Positions 42,779-51,211 of a stretch of DNA of 58,364 nt are shown piece after piece (position 1 is the first letter of the stretch; each line of letters starts with the position of its first letter). The translations under genes and the position numbers were made by a program. The notes beneath the pieces are model-generated. The model did no database searches. It saw only the letters and a list, made by a program, of their open reading frames with translations, and was not told where the DNA came from. This stretch comes from Oscillospiraceae bacterium (GTDB lineage Bacteria > Bacillota > Clostridia > Oscillospirales > JAKOTC01), in contig DAOPZJ010000001.1 in assembly GCA_035353335.1 (NCBI GenBank), forward strand, positions 52,474-110,837. Direction: 5' to 3'.

Positions 42779-42804
42779 TCCATATAAGGACGTATTCTCT
42801 CCCA

Positions 42805-42841
42805 AACAAGAGACGGACGGCATCGCCGTCCGTCTCTTGTT
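42805..42841 (+). terminator. Terminator of the Cys-rich gene
   Basis: A 17-base perfect stem (AACAAGAGACGGACGGC and complement) around ATC. The following 150 bases to the promoter at 43011 hold a GGAGG-TC-CCTCC-like short hairpin and no gene. Confidence 0.85.
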
Positions 42842-43010
42842 ATTTCATAATTTTTCGGTGAAAAGTGTAAGGCATAAAATTTAAGTTACATTTCCGTTGG
42901 AGGTCCTCCGGGCTTTTTTACTTTAACCGTCGACTTAAGACTCGGCGGTCTTCTCACGGTTGATGATTTATTTGATTAAATTTCCGGTTTCGTCTTTTTG
43001 ATGCAGTTGA

Positions 43011-43039
43011 TTGAATGTTTTATGACATTATGCTACAAT
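43011..43039 (+). promoter_or_regulatory. Promoter of the hydrolase/acyltransferase operon
   Basis: TTGAAT (43011-43016), 17 bases, TACAAT (43034-43039) with TGC upstream (extended -10). The stretch 43040-43153 is leader with no gene seen. Confidence 0.65.
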
Positions 43040-43153
43040 AAAATCATCGGAGGCGGGAAGTTTGATAAACAGATTTTTCGAAACCGGAGTTTGGTTCTTA
43101 TACAAAGGCAAAGGGTCAAGCACCCCAAAATCTTCGGGAGGATGATTCCATAA

Positions 43154-44047
43154 ATGCCCTCGCTGCGTTCGATCACACTGCGCGAACAAATTCGCTTTAT
43201 AAAACCGCTCACCTCCAAGATGGACATCAAGACTGCCCGTGCGGGCCAAGATGCCTTCGGCGCGCTCGGAGCTTCGGCAAACGCCCGGAAACTCAATTTT
43301 TCCACGGTGACGTTCGGAATTTTTAAAGCCCGCTATATCACCCGCCGCGAAAATGCCAATAATAAAGTGATCCTCTACCTTCACGGCGGCGCTTATACCG
43401 CCGGAGACATCAAATATGCCTGCGGTTTCGGCAGCATCCTCTGTGCCCGCACCGGCGCTGATGTGATGTGCCCCGCTTACCGGCTTGCGCCCGAACATCC
43501 GTTTCCGGCTGCCTTGCGCGACGCTGTGGCCTCTTATGAATACCTGCTCGATGAGGGCAACGACCCTGAAAACATCTCGTTTGTCGGTGAGTCGGCGGGC
43601 GGCGGACTGATCTTCGCCGTTGCGCTGGAGCTCAAAGCGACGGGCCTTCCCCTACCCCATAAAATGGTCGCCATCTCTCCCTGGGCCGATCTGACCTTTT
43701 CCGGCAAATCGTATGAGGTCAACCGGGACGCCGACCCTTCACTTTCAGAAGACCTTCTGCGGCAGTATGCCGTCATGTATGCCGGAGATGATACCGAAAA
43801 TCCGCTGGTCTCTCCGATTTTCGGTGACCTGAGCGAGCTGCCCCCTTCGCTTATTATCGCGGGCGGGGACGAGCTGCTGCTCTCCGACGCGCAAAACCTT
43901 GCCAGACGCATCGTCTCCAGCGGGGGCAGATGTGAACTGATTATCGAAGACGGAATGTGGCATGTCTTTCCGCTGTTCAGCTGCCCCGAAGCCGACGATG
44001 CAATCGAAAAAATACACAAATTTTTGGAGATGCCGAATGGCTGCTAA
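43154..44047 (+). CDS. Alpha/beta hydrolase, hormone-sensitive-lipase type
   Basis: A 297-residue esterase-like protein. HGGAYTAGD forms the oxyanion hole, GESAGGG holds the nucleophile Ser, and the acid and His follow in GGDELLLSD and WHVFPLF. It would cleave or transfer short acyl esters. GGGAGG lies 12 bases ahead of the ATG, longer than usual. Its end overlaps the acyltransferase start by 11 bases, so the two are probably functional partners. Confidence 0.9.
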   Translation: MPSLRSITLREQIRFIKPLTSKMDIKTARAGQDAFGALGASANARKLNFSTVTFGIFKARYITRRENANNKVILYLHGGAYTAGDIKYACGFGSILCARTGADVMCPAYRLAPEHPFPAALRDAVASYEYLLDEGNDPENISFVGESAGGGLIFAVALELKATGLPLPHKMVAISPWADLTFSGKSYEVNRDADPSLSEDLLRQYAVMYAGDDTENPLVSPIFGDLSELPPSLIIAGGDELLLSDAQNLARRIVSSGGRCELIIEDGMWHVFPLFSCPEADDAIEKIHKFLEMPNGC

Positions 44048-45332
44048 GTCATGGATGAAACTGGATAACGCCGCAAAGATCTATCCTGCGGCAAAACGCC
44101 GAAATTGGACGGCACTTTTTCGGCTGTCTGCCTGCCTGACCGAGCCGGTCGATCCGGTCGCTCTTCGGGCGGCCCTCGAATCGTGCGCTAAACGCTTTCC
44201 GACTTTTACGCTTCGGCTCCGCCGCGGAATGTTCTGGTTTTATCTTGAGCATATCGACGGGGTGCCGAAAATTCAGCGCGATGTCGCAAATCCCTGCGTT
44301 CGCATGGACCTGCGGGAAAACAGGGGATTCATGTTCCGTGTCCGCTATTTCGAAAACACCGTCGCTGTTGAAATCTACCATGTGCTCACAGACGGCACCG
44401 GGGGTTTTGTTTTCCTCAAAACCCTTGTCGCAGAATATCTGCGCATCAAATACGGCGCAGTAATCCCGCGTGACACCGAAATACTAGATTGTTCGGAAGC
44501 GCCCAAACCCGATGAACTCGAAGACGCCTTTTTCAAATACGCTAAAAGCCATACCGCCCCTCGCGGTGAGAGCAGCGCCTATTATTTCAAGGGTACCCTC
44601 GAGCGCCCCGATGTCATCCATATCACGAATGCCCAGATGCCGCTCGATTTGCTGCTCGCCAAGGCAAAGGAGAAAAAAGTCACGCTGACCGAATACCTGA
44701 CCGCCGTGTTGATTTTAGCCATCGACAAGGTGCAGCGTGCCGAGGGCAGACCCCAGCGCAAGCTGAAACCGGTCAAAATCTGCGTGCCAATCAATTTGCG
44801 CAAATTTTATCCGACCCACACGCTGCGCAACTTCTCCAATTATACGAATCCCGGTATCGACCCGCGCTACGGACTATTTTCTTTTGATGAGGTACTCTCG
44901 GCGGTTCATCATCATATGGGCAGTGAAGTCACCGAGAAAAAACTGAACGCAAAAATCGCGACCAACGTTCAGGTTGAAAAAGTGCGCGTTCTGCGTCTGA
45001 TGCCGCTGTTTATCAAGAATATCGCCATGAAGATGACTTTTAAATTCGTCGGCGACCGCCAGACAAGCAGCAGTATTTCAAATCTCGGCGCAGTCAAGCT
45101 GCCGCCTGAGATGGAGCAGTATGTCACCCGTATGGATTTTATCCTCGGGCCGCTCTCGAGAAACCGCGTGATCGCCGCGATGCTTTCCTATCAAAACACC
45201 GTCTATTTTAATTTTACCCGAATTATAAAAGAGACCTTTATCGAGCGCGAATTTTTCCGCATGCTGGTCAAGCTGGGCATCCCCGTGCGAATTGAGAGCA
45301 ATCAAATCGGGGAAACCCGGGAATGTGAATAA
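44037..45332 (+). CDS. Condensation-fold acyltransferase (alcohol acetyltransferase-like)
   Basis: A 431-residue protein with the two-lobed acyltransferase fold of condensation domains. The active-site segment reads YHVLTDGTGG, a relaxed HxxxDG, and PINLRKFYPTHTLRNFSNY belongs to the second lobe. It is most like alcohol acetyltransferases and polyketide-associated acyltransferases. The ATG at 44037 has GGAG 7 bases upstream; a longer frame from 43962 overlaps the hydrolase gene. The acceptor is unknown. Its partners are an esterase and a zinc-ribbon membrane protein. Confidence 0.78.
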   Translation: MAAKSWMKLDNAAKIYPAAKRRNWTALFRLSACLTEPVDPVALRAALESCAKRFPTFTLRLRRGMFWFYLEHIDGVPKIQRDVANPCVRMDLRENRGFMFRVRYFENTVAVEIYHVLTDGTGGFVFLKTLVAEYLRIKYGAVIPRDTEILDCSEAPKPDELEDAFFKYAKSHTAPRGESSAYYFKGTLERPDVIHITNAQMPLDLLLAKAKEKKVTLTEYLTAVLILAIDKVQRAEGRPQRKLKPVKICVPINLRKFYPTHTLRNFSNYTNPGIDPRYGLFSFDEVLSAVHHHMGSEVTEKKLNAKIATNVQVEKVRVLRLMPLFIKNIAMKMTFKFVGDRQTSSSISNLGAVKLPPEMEQYVTRMDFILGPLSRNRVIAAMLSYQNTVYFNFTRIIKETFIEREFFRMLVKLGIPVRIESNQIGETRECE

Positions 45333-45375
45333 GCGGAACCATACCAAGCTCAACGAAAGGAACGGTCATAAAAGT

Positions 45376-46089
45376 ATGTCATATTGCGTCAACTGCGGCG
45401 TGGAGCTTGCCTCCGCCGAAAAAAAGTGCCCGCTTTGCGGTGTTGCGGTCATCAATCCGGCAGCGTCTGTGCCGGAACTGCCGGTCTCAAAGTCCTATCC
45501 GACCCGAATGGAGATGATCTCCAGGAAAATCGACCGGAAGTATTTTGCATCGCTCGCAAGCATTTTACTGATGATCCCGCTGCTGATCACCGTGATCGTT
45601 GACCTGATCACAGGCGGCGGCCTGTCCTGGTCGCTGTATGTCATCGGCGCGCTGTTTTTATTATTCGTCTGCGGCGCGCTTCCGTTTTTCTTCCCGAAAA
45701 ACCGCTTCTTTTTATTTATGACATTCGATGGACTCGTCCTGATGGGGTATGTCTTCTTAATTGCGTTCATTTCGGGCGGAGATTGGTTTTTGCCGCTCGG
45801 GCTTCCGATTTCGGGCAGCGTTGTATTACTCGCACTGGGTCTGACGACCTTGTTCTGCGGTAAAAAACACCGGGTCGCCGGCCTTTCGAAACTGGCTGCG
45901 GTGTTGTTCGCTTCCGGCCTTCTGACGGTTTCGATCGAGCTGATCCTCGATGCCTATCTGAAGGGACCGATTATTCCGAAGTGGTCGCTTTACGCTTTTG
46001 TCCCCTGCGTTTTCCTCGGTCTTTGCGCCGCAGTTTTGCAGCATCGCCGCAATTTCAAGGAGCAGATCAAAAAACGCCTGTTCTTTTAA
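45376..46089 (+). CDS. Zinc-ribbon membrane protein, DUF6320-like
   Basis: A 237-residue protein with an N-terminal zinc ribbon (CVNCGVEL...CPLCGV) and six membrane helices from about residue 60 to 225. It resembles proteins labelled DUF6320 that I recall beside condensation-type acyltransferases, as here. AAAGGA lies 14 bases ahead of the ATG, which is long. It may anchor or regulate the acyltransferase at the membrane. Function not established. Confidence 0.72.
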   Translation: MSYCVNCGVELASAEKKCPLCGVAVINPAASVPELPVSKSYPTRMEMISRKIDRKYFASLASILLMIPLLITVIVDLITGGGLSWSLYVIGALFLLFVCGALPFFFPKNRFFLFMTFDGLVLMGYVFLIAFISGGDWFLPLGLPISGSVVLLALGLTTLFCGKKHRVAGLSKLAAVLFASGLLTVSIELILDAYLKGPIIPKWSLYAFVPCVFLGLCAAVLQHRRNFKEQIKKRLFF

Positions 46090-46107
46090 ATCGACGCAGT
46101 AAAATTT

Positions 46108-46133
46108 AAAACGCCGTTAATAAACGGCGTTTT
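46108..46133. terminator. Bidirectional terminator
   Basis: AAAACGCCGTT, AATA loop, AACGGCGTTTT, with T tracts both ways. It separates the convergent membrane-protein and phosphoesterase genes. Confidence 0.85.
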
Positions 46134-46151
46134 TGTTTTTTGAACGGGTAT

Positions 46152-47228
46152 TTACAGCGCGCACAGCGAGTCGTTGGGCAAAAACCCCATGTCTCCGGCG
46201 GCGTTTTTGACATAGGTGTAGCCGCTCATGCCGTTTTTGGCGATGCCGACGACATCCCCTTTTTCAGCAGAGAGAAAGGCCGAGAGCTCACCCCAGTAGA
46301 CATCGCCGTCGAGCATTTCGCACTTAGCGAGTCCCTCTTCGCCGGTGTTGACGCAGCGCACCCGCAAAAAGTCGCCCGCGTCTTCAAGCACTTCGATCTC
46401 GGTGTTGTCAAGTTCTTTGCGGTGGCGATCGGCGGTAATCTTGACGCAGGCGCTCATATCGCCGTTGACATCTTTGATCACGCGGGCTTTTGGGAGCGCG
46501 TCAGCGCTGATCCAATCAATTTTATCGGTAATGATCAACATATTCAGCTGACGGGCGTAAGTGATCGTGCCGCCATCGATAAAAATGACGTTATTTTCAT
46601 AGTCAAAAAAGGGGGCGAAGTTCGGACCCGGATTAAGATAATAGGTCGGGATATGGCCGCAGATAAGAGTTTTACCGGTTTGGTTTTTGCGGGAAAGATA
46701 GAAATTATAATTTGTGATGAAATCCGCATCAGTTCCTTCAAGGGTGCCGTTTTCAGGCAAACCCGCATGAGAGAGAATAAACTGCTCGGTCTCAATGCAG
46801 CAGGGCAGATTTTTATAATACGAGATTTCCTCTTTGTAATTTATAAGGAATGATTTACGAAATGTATTATCGATTTTAGCAGCACCGAGCTTTTTTGCGG
46901 CTTGAGTGAGGGTATTGTCGGGACGAAAAGCGGTGTAGTCAAGAGCTTTCTGCAGATCGCCTTCAAAAAGCCGCCACAGCCAGCGGTCGACGTTGCCGAC
47001 GGTCACATAAACGCGGTCATTTTTCGAGAGCGCGTAGACATATTCCATCGCGCCGAGATTGTCGGGGCCTTTTTCGAGTGTGTCGCCGAGGATAAACAAA
47101 AAGTCAACGCCGGGACGGTATTCGGCTTTTTTCAACAAAGTTTTCAACAATTCCGGATAGCCGTGGACATCGGATGTGACCAGAATGCGGCTGCCCTCCG
47201 GGATATTGACACGGAGAATTTCACTCAT
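46152..47228 (-). CDS. Metallophosphoesterase with C-terminal SH3-like region
   Basis: A 358-residue protein. The N-terminal calcineurin-like domain has TSDVHGYPELL, ILGDTLEKGPDN, GNVDRW and HAGLP, with CGHIPT near 210. The usual GNHD/E motif reads GNVD, so the His that normally lies there is missing. The last 80 residues have SH3-like pattern (LRVRCVNTGEEG...VYVKNAAGDMGFLPNDSL). It overlaps the Alr-like gene by 8 bases. Substrate may be a phosphoprotein or nucleotide. Confidence 0.82.
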   Translation of the reverse strand: MSEILRVNIPEGSRILVTSDVHGYPELLKTLLKKAEYRPGVDFLFILGDTLEKGPDNLGAMEYVYALSKNDRVYVTVGNVDRWLWRLFEGDLQKALDYTAFRPDNTLTQAAKKLGAAKIDNTFRKSFLINYKEEISYYKNLPCCIETEQFILSHAGLPENGTLEGTDADFITNYNFYLSRKNQTGKTLICGHIPTYYLNPGPNFAPFFDYENNVIFIDGGTITYARQLNMLIITDKIDWISADALPKARVIKDVNGDMSACVKITADRHRKELDNTEIEVLEDAGDFLRVRCVNTGEEGLAKCEMLDGDVYWGELSAFLSAEKGDVVGIAKNGMSGYTYVKNAAGDMGFLPNDSLCAL

Positions 47229-48297
47229 AGCGGATCTCTTTTGCGCCGCAGAAGATTGGATTGAATTCGAATTCGATCAGGTTTCCGGCTTTCAAGTCAG
47301 AGTGTTCAGCGGAGACAGCAAGATTGGTTAAGCCGACGCGTCCTACAATCGGGATTCTTTTGCCGTCAAAACTGCCGTATAGGTGCTTTTGCGTCAGGTT
47401 GCGCTTGATGTTGCGCAGGCGGTCGGAAAACCGGAAGCCGTCGTGTTCGCGGGTCAAAAACACGCCGTCGGCGTGGCCGCAGTCGACGATGGCGATGTTC
47501 ATATCGCTTTTTGCCTTGAAAACGCTGCCGTAACCGAAGGTATCGCCTTTCTTGAGAGTGCGCAGACAAAGCACCTCGCCGTAAAGGCGGCCTACCTTTT
47601 CAAGTCCGGCTTTAACGGAACCCTCACTGCGTCCGAGTAATGCCGAGCCGCAGCGCACCGCGTCAAGGCGGCTTTCGGGTAATAACAATGCCGCCGCTGA
47701 ATTGGCTGCGTGCAGAATCCCCGGATTCAGGCCGAGATTACGCATCGTCTGAACGGCCTCGCTAAATTTCGAAAGCTGCAGCAAAGTGGAGCGATTGCCC
47801 TTTTTGCCGCCGAAACAGTTGGCAAAATGGGTAAATGTAGATACAATATGTATATTGTTAATAGAATTATACATTTCGGCAAACTCAGAGAGTTCCTCCT
47901 TGTTTATGCCGAAACGCCCCATACCGGTATCGACGGCGATGTTTATATCAAGTTTATTTTCACGCAGCGCGGCGCAAAGTTTCAGGGACTCGACACTGCC
48001 GACGGTCGGAATGATGTTTTCCGAGAGAATGGCCTTGACCGTATCGGGTTTATCATAAACTGAGCAAAGCAGGATATTGGCTTCGGGCAGCATTCGGCGG
48101 ATGGCAGAGGAATCCTCATATCGAGCGGTGCAAAAATTGTCCGCGCCCTGTCCGGCCAGCGTGCGCACGACAAATTCCAACCCGAGCCCGTAACCGTCCG
48201 CTTTAATAAACGGAAAGACCTTGGCGGGGGCAGCAAGTTGCTTTAGTCTTTCATAGTTGCGGGCAAGGGATGCAGCGCTTGCGGTAATGATGGCCAT
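47221..48297 (-). CDS. Alanine racemase-like PLP protein, divergent
   Basis: A 358-residue fold-type III protein. The PLP Lys is in FIKADGYGLG and the Tyr base in DTFGYGSV; THFAN, HAANSAA and VRCG are as in alanine racemase. Other key sites differ: DCGHADG has His for the Tyr of GYADG, and VGRVGLTN replaces VGRxxMDQ, losing the Met and Asp of the substrate entry gate. It may racemise another amino acid or have lost activity. It lies between FemX-like and phosphoesterase genes, which points to peptidoglycan. Confidence 0.85.
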   Translation of the reverse strand: MAIITASAASLARNYERLKQLAAPAKVFPFIKADGYGLGLEFVVRTLAGQGADNFCTARYEDSSAIRRMLPEANILLCSVYDKPDTVKAILSENIIPTVGSVESLKLCAALRENKLDINIAVDTGMGRFGINKEELSEFAEMYNSINNIHIVSTFTHFANCFGGKKGNRSTLLQLSKFSEAVQTMRNLGLNPGILHAANSAAALLLPESRLDAVRCGSALLGRSEGSVKAGLEKVGRLYGEVLCLRTLKKGDTFGYGSVFKAKSDMNIAIVDCGHADGVFLTREHDGFRFSDRLRNIKRNLTQKHLYGSFDGKRIPIVGRVGLTNLAVSAEHSDLKAGNLIEFEFNPIFCGAKEIRYE

Positions 48298-48330
48298 AGG
48301 ATTTTCCTTTCGCTCAACAAACGGTGTTTA

Positions 48331-49338
48331 CTACCGCCGGATATTTTTGATTAGTTCTATTCCGCGATGGACCAGCTTTTCAACACCCGGATTGGTGACG
48401 AGATTGAATTCGCCGCAAAATTCGGTGAGTTCGCCGCCGAAGCCCTTTTTAAAGCGGTAAAGGCCGTATAGCGGGTTTTCGGGGGACAGATCACCCGAGA
48501 CGCCGCGAAAATCGTAGATCTCGCAGCCGCTCTGAACCGCCCAGCGGATCATCTCCCACTGGAGCAGATAATTCGGCATGGCGTTGCGGTATTCATTATC
48601 CGACGCGCCGTAGAGATACCAAGTTTTGTTGCCGTATTGGATCGGGATGGTCGCCGCGATCATCTTGCCGTCGAGCTCGGCGACATAAAGCCGGGCGTTT
48701 TCGCTCATCGCCGTCAGAAGCCCTTTAAAATAGTACTCCGGGCGCGTGGCAAAGCCGTCACGTTCGCCGGTAATTTTCATGATGCGCGCAAACTCGCCGA
48801 GGTCGGGCAGGCCGCCGACGCGTACCTTGACACCGTTTTTCTCGGCGACGCGGATGTTGTAGCGGGTTTTAGCGGCAAAACCGGCGAAAACCTCTTCCTC
48901 GGTTTTGCCCTTGATGTCGAGCCGAAAGACGAAATTGGGCTGGACGGCGTCAAAGTTCTTGCCCACGACACGGGAAAATCCCTCATCTTCAAGGATCTTG
49001 ATAAAACCGGTATTTTGTACGGGGACATCGGGGTCGAGTTTGATGATGTACCCGTGGCACTTTTTCGCCAGTTCCTTGGATTTTTCGATCAGCGCTTTGA
49101 GCGTCCCGGCATCATCGGGGTCGCAGACGGGGCCGCGCGGGGCATACATTAAATGATACGGCAGCACCGGGGTTTTGCGCAGCAAAAATGAAATCGCGCC
49201 CTTGATTTGCCCGTTTGGATCGGTTACGGCAACGGTCTTGCGGGTCCAGTCGCGTTTGACGGCGGCCCATTTCTCGCTCTGGCAAAAATGCCCCTTCGGG
49301 CTTGTCCTGATAAAATTTTCAATCTCTCTGTCGGTCAA
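48331..49338 (-). CDS. FemA/FemX-family peptidoglycan aminoacyltransferase
   Basis: A 335-residue GNAT-fold pair that adds an amino acid from aminoacyl-tRNA to the lipid II peptide. SEKWAAVKRDW, YAPRGPVCD, GEIYDFRGVSG-like and YRFKKGFGG are Fem signatures. The start is a TTG at 49338. The amino acid added is not predictable from sequence. It is followed after 33 bases by the Alr-like gene. Confidence 0.88.
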   Translation of the reverse strand: MTDREIENFIRTSPKGHFCQSEKWAAVKRDWTRKTVAVTDPNGQIKGAISFLLRKTPVLPYHLMYAPRGPVCDPDDAGTLKALIEKSKELAKKCHGYIIKLDPDVPVQNTGFIKILEDEGFSRVVGKNFDAVQPNFVFRLDIKGKTEEEVFAGFAAKTRYNIRVAEKNGVKVRVGGLPDLGEFARIMKITGERDGFATRPEYYFKGLLTAMSENARLYVAELDGKMIAATIPIQYGNKTWYLYGASDNEYRNAMPNYLLQWEMIRWAVQSGCEIYDFRGVSGDLSPENPLYGLYRFKKGFGGELTEFCGEFNLVTNPGVEKLVHRGIELIKNIRR

Positions 49339-49358
49339 AATATCACTCCGATAATAAA

Positions 49359-50156
49359 TTATGGCAAAATTTTATCACATTGGCCTATGATTTTCAAGTT
49401 ACGCTCGAGCACTTCGCGGCTCCGCCAGCCGTAAGCCCGCCCGGTCAGGTCGTCCAAATCTTTGGCGCAAATTCGGCCTTTTATGCCGCATAGAAACTCG
49501 GGCAGATCGGTCAATGCCGCATTTTCGTTGAGCGGGCAGACGTTTTGACAGATATCGCAGCCCCAGGCAAGGCCGCCTTTTCGGATGAGATCGGCTTCTT
49601 GATTGGTCAAATCACCTTTTTTTTGGGTGATGCGGGACAGGCAATCGCGCTTGCCAGAGAGGGTTCCGGTCAGACAAGCCTCAATACAACGCCTGCAGTC
49701 GGGACAAAACGCGACGGGTTTGTCATAGTAATCGAGTTTAAGGTCGGTCAAAATCACGCCGATGAAAACATAGGAGCCATATTTCGGTGTAATCAAAAGT
49801 CGGTTTTTACCGAAAACTCCAAGACCGCAGCGTAGGGCGGCGGCGACTTCGGAGAGCACCGAAGAATCGACGAAGGGCAAAAAGCGATTGTCCGGAAATG
49901 CGGATGAAAGCGCTTCACAGGCGGATTTCAGCCGATTGCCAACGACGATGTGATAATCCGGCACGCGGGCATATAAACAGAGGTTTTCGTCTCCGGAAGA
50001 GGGAGTTTTATAAGGGAACACCGCGGCGATGACCGAGGCGGGTGCGAAATCAAACGGAGTTTTGGGCGGATTGCGGAAAACCGCAGGTTCCGCGGCGCAA
50101 AAGCCGAAATCGGCGATGCCGGATTTAATTAAAACGTCATTCACCGAATCGGTCAT
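49359..50156 (-). CDS. QueG-like epoxyqueuosine reductase family protein
   Basis: A 265-residue protein with a DUF1730-type N-terminal half and two 4Fe-4S motifs (CPDCRRCIEACLTGTL and CDICQNVCPLN). It is shorter than classical QueG (about 380 residues) because the HEAT-like end is missing. It may reduce epoxyqueuosine in tRNA or a related corrinoid-dependent target. Its place beside tRNA-Asp, a queuosine-bearing tRNA, is suggestive only. The ATG at 50156 is preferred over one three codons earlier. Confidence 0.82.
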   Translation of the reverse strand: MTDSVNDVLIKSGIADFGFCAAEPAVFRNPPKTPFDFAPASVIAAVFPYKTPSSGDENLCLYARVPDYHIVVGNRLKSACEALSSAFPDNRFLPFVDSSVLSEVAAALRCGLGVFGKNRLLITPKYGSYVFIGVILTDLKLDYYDKPVAFCPDCRRCIEACLTGTLSGKRDCLSRITQKKGDLTNQEADLIRKGGLAWGCDICQNVCPLNENAALTDLPEFLCGIKGRICAKDLDDLTGRAYGWRSREVLERNLKIIGQCDKILP

Positions 50157-50232
50157 GTTTCTCACCGCCCTCTTTAATCATTATAACCCCTGAGATTTTT
50201 TTTGGCAATTGCGAAAAAATGTTCAAGGAATG

Positions 50233-50261
50233 TTGACATCGGGGCATAAATTGTGTATAAT
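50233..50261 (+). promoter_or_regulatory. tRNA cluster promoter
   Basis: TTGACA (50233-50238), 17 bases, TATAAT (50256-50261), perfect consensus. About 45 bases ahead of tRNA-Trp. Confidence 0.85.
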
Positions 50262-50311
50262 GACGGGGCGCTTTCAAAAGCGTTTGTTTTTGTAAAAGAC
50301 ACAATCGGCAT

Positions 50312-50387
50312 AGGGGCATAGCTCAGCAGGTAGAGCAGCGGTCTCCAAAACCGCGTGCCGAGGGTTCGATTCCTTCTGCCCCTGCCA
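50312..50387 (+). tRNA. tRNA-Trp (anticodon CCA)
   Basis: Seventy-six bases. AGGGGCA pairs with TGCCCCT, the anticodon loop CTCCAAA carries CCA, and GGTTCGATTCC forms the T arm. CCA encoded. Confidence 0.97.
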
Positions 50388-50445
50388 GCGGCGCTCTGTC
50401 GCCGCAAGTTGCGAAAAATGATTGTCGCGCCCTTAATACCCATGT

Positions 50446-50522
50446 GGCTCGGTAGTTCAGTTGGTTAGAACGCTAGCCTGTCACGCTAGAGGTCGAGGGT
50501 TCGACCCCCTTCCGAGTCGCCA
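50446..50522 (+). tRNA. tRNA-Asp (anticodon GTC)
   Basis: Seventy-seven bases. GGCTCGG pairs with CCGAGTC (one G-T pair), the anticodon loop CTGTCAC carries GTC, and CCA is encoded. Confidence 0.97.
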
Positions 50523-50525
50523 GAT

Positions 50526-50601
<76 letters not shown>

Positions 50602-50609
50602 GAATTTTT

Positions 50610-50643
50610 AAAAGAAGTCGATTATTAACAATCGACTTCTTTT
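50610..50643 (+). terminator. tRNA cluster terminator
   Basis: AAAAGAAGTCGATT, six-base loop, AATCGACTTCTTTT. A 14-base perfect stem with a T run. Confidence 0.88.
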
Positions 50644-50696
50644 GCATTTTATGGTAATATTGTTTTAAATTAAATTGAGGAAAAAGAGATGATCCC

Positions 50697-51143
50697 ATGA
50701 TATGCAAGATTTGTGAATCATTGAAAACGATAAAAGATGATCCATATTATATTACGGAACTGGAAACAGGATATGTGGTGCTTAAGTTGTATCAGCGATT
50801 CAAGGGCTATACAATATTTGAATGTAAAGTCCACGCAGAAGAGCTGCATGAACTTGAACCTGAATACAAAGCGAAGTTTCTTTTTGAAATGTCGATTGTT
50901 GCAGAGGCTGTCTACAATATATTTAAGCCCGATAAGATGAATTATGAATTGCTCGGAAACGGTGTGGCGCATCTTCATTGGCATCTGATCCCGAGAGTCA
51001 AAGGTGATACTCCGCAAGACAGCCCGATATGGAAATTGCCTCATGATGAATTATATGATGAAAAAACAAGACCCGGTGATGATGAAAGGAAAGAAATGAT
51101 TTTAAAAATCAAAACCGAGATCAAACAACTGCTGGGGGAATAG
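50697..51143 (+). CDS. HIT family protein
   Basis: A 148-residue HIT-fold protein. The signature HLHWHLIPR near residue 98 holds the histidine triad. It begins with CKIC, a possible zinc pair. It likely hydrolyses a nucleoside-phosphate or dinucleotide. Codons are clearly more AT-rich than the rest of the window, and it lies directly after tRNA-Thr, which hints at acquisition by transfer. The next gene has the usual composition. Confidence 0.9.
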   Translation: MICKICESLKTIKDDPYYITELETGYVVLKLYQRFKGYTIFECKVHAEELHELEPEYKAKFLFEMSIVAEAVYNIFKPDKMNYELLGNGVAHLHWHLIPRVKGDTPQDSPIWKLPHDELYDEKTRPGDDERKEMILKIKTEIKQLLGE

Positions 51144-51211
51144 TTTTTCAGAGCAGTTATGGCATCGTCACCGATAGTCAGAACTATTTGTTTAAAAATG
51201 AGAGGGATCAT

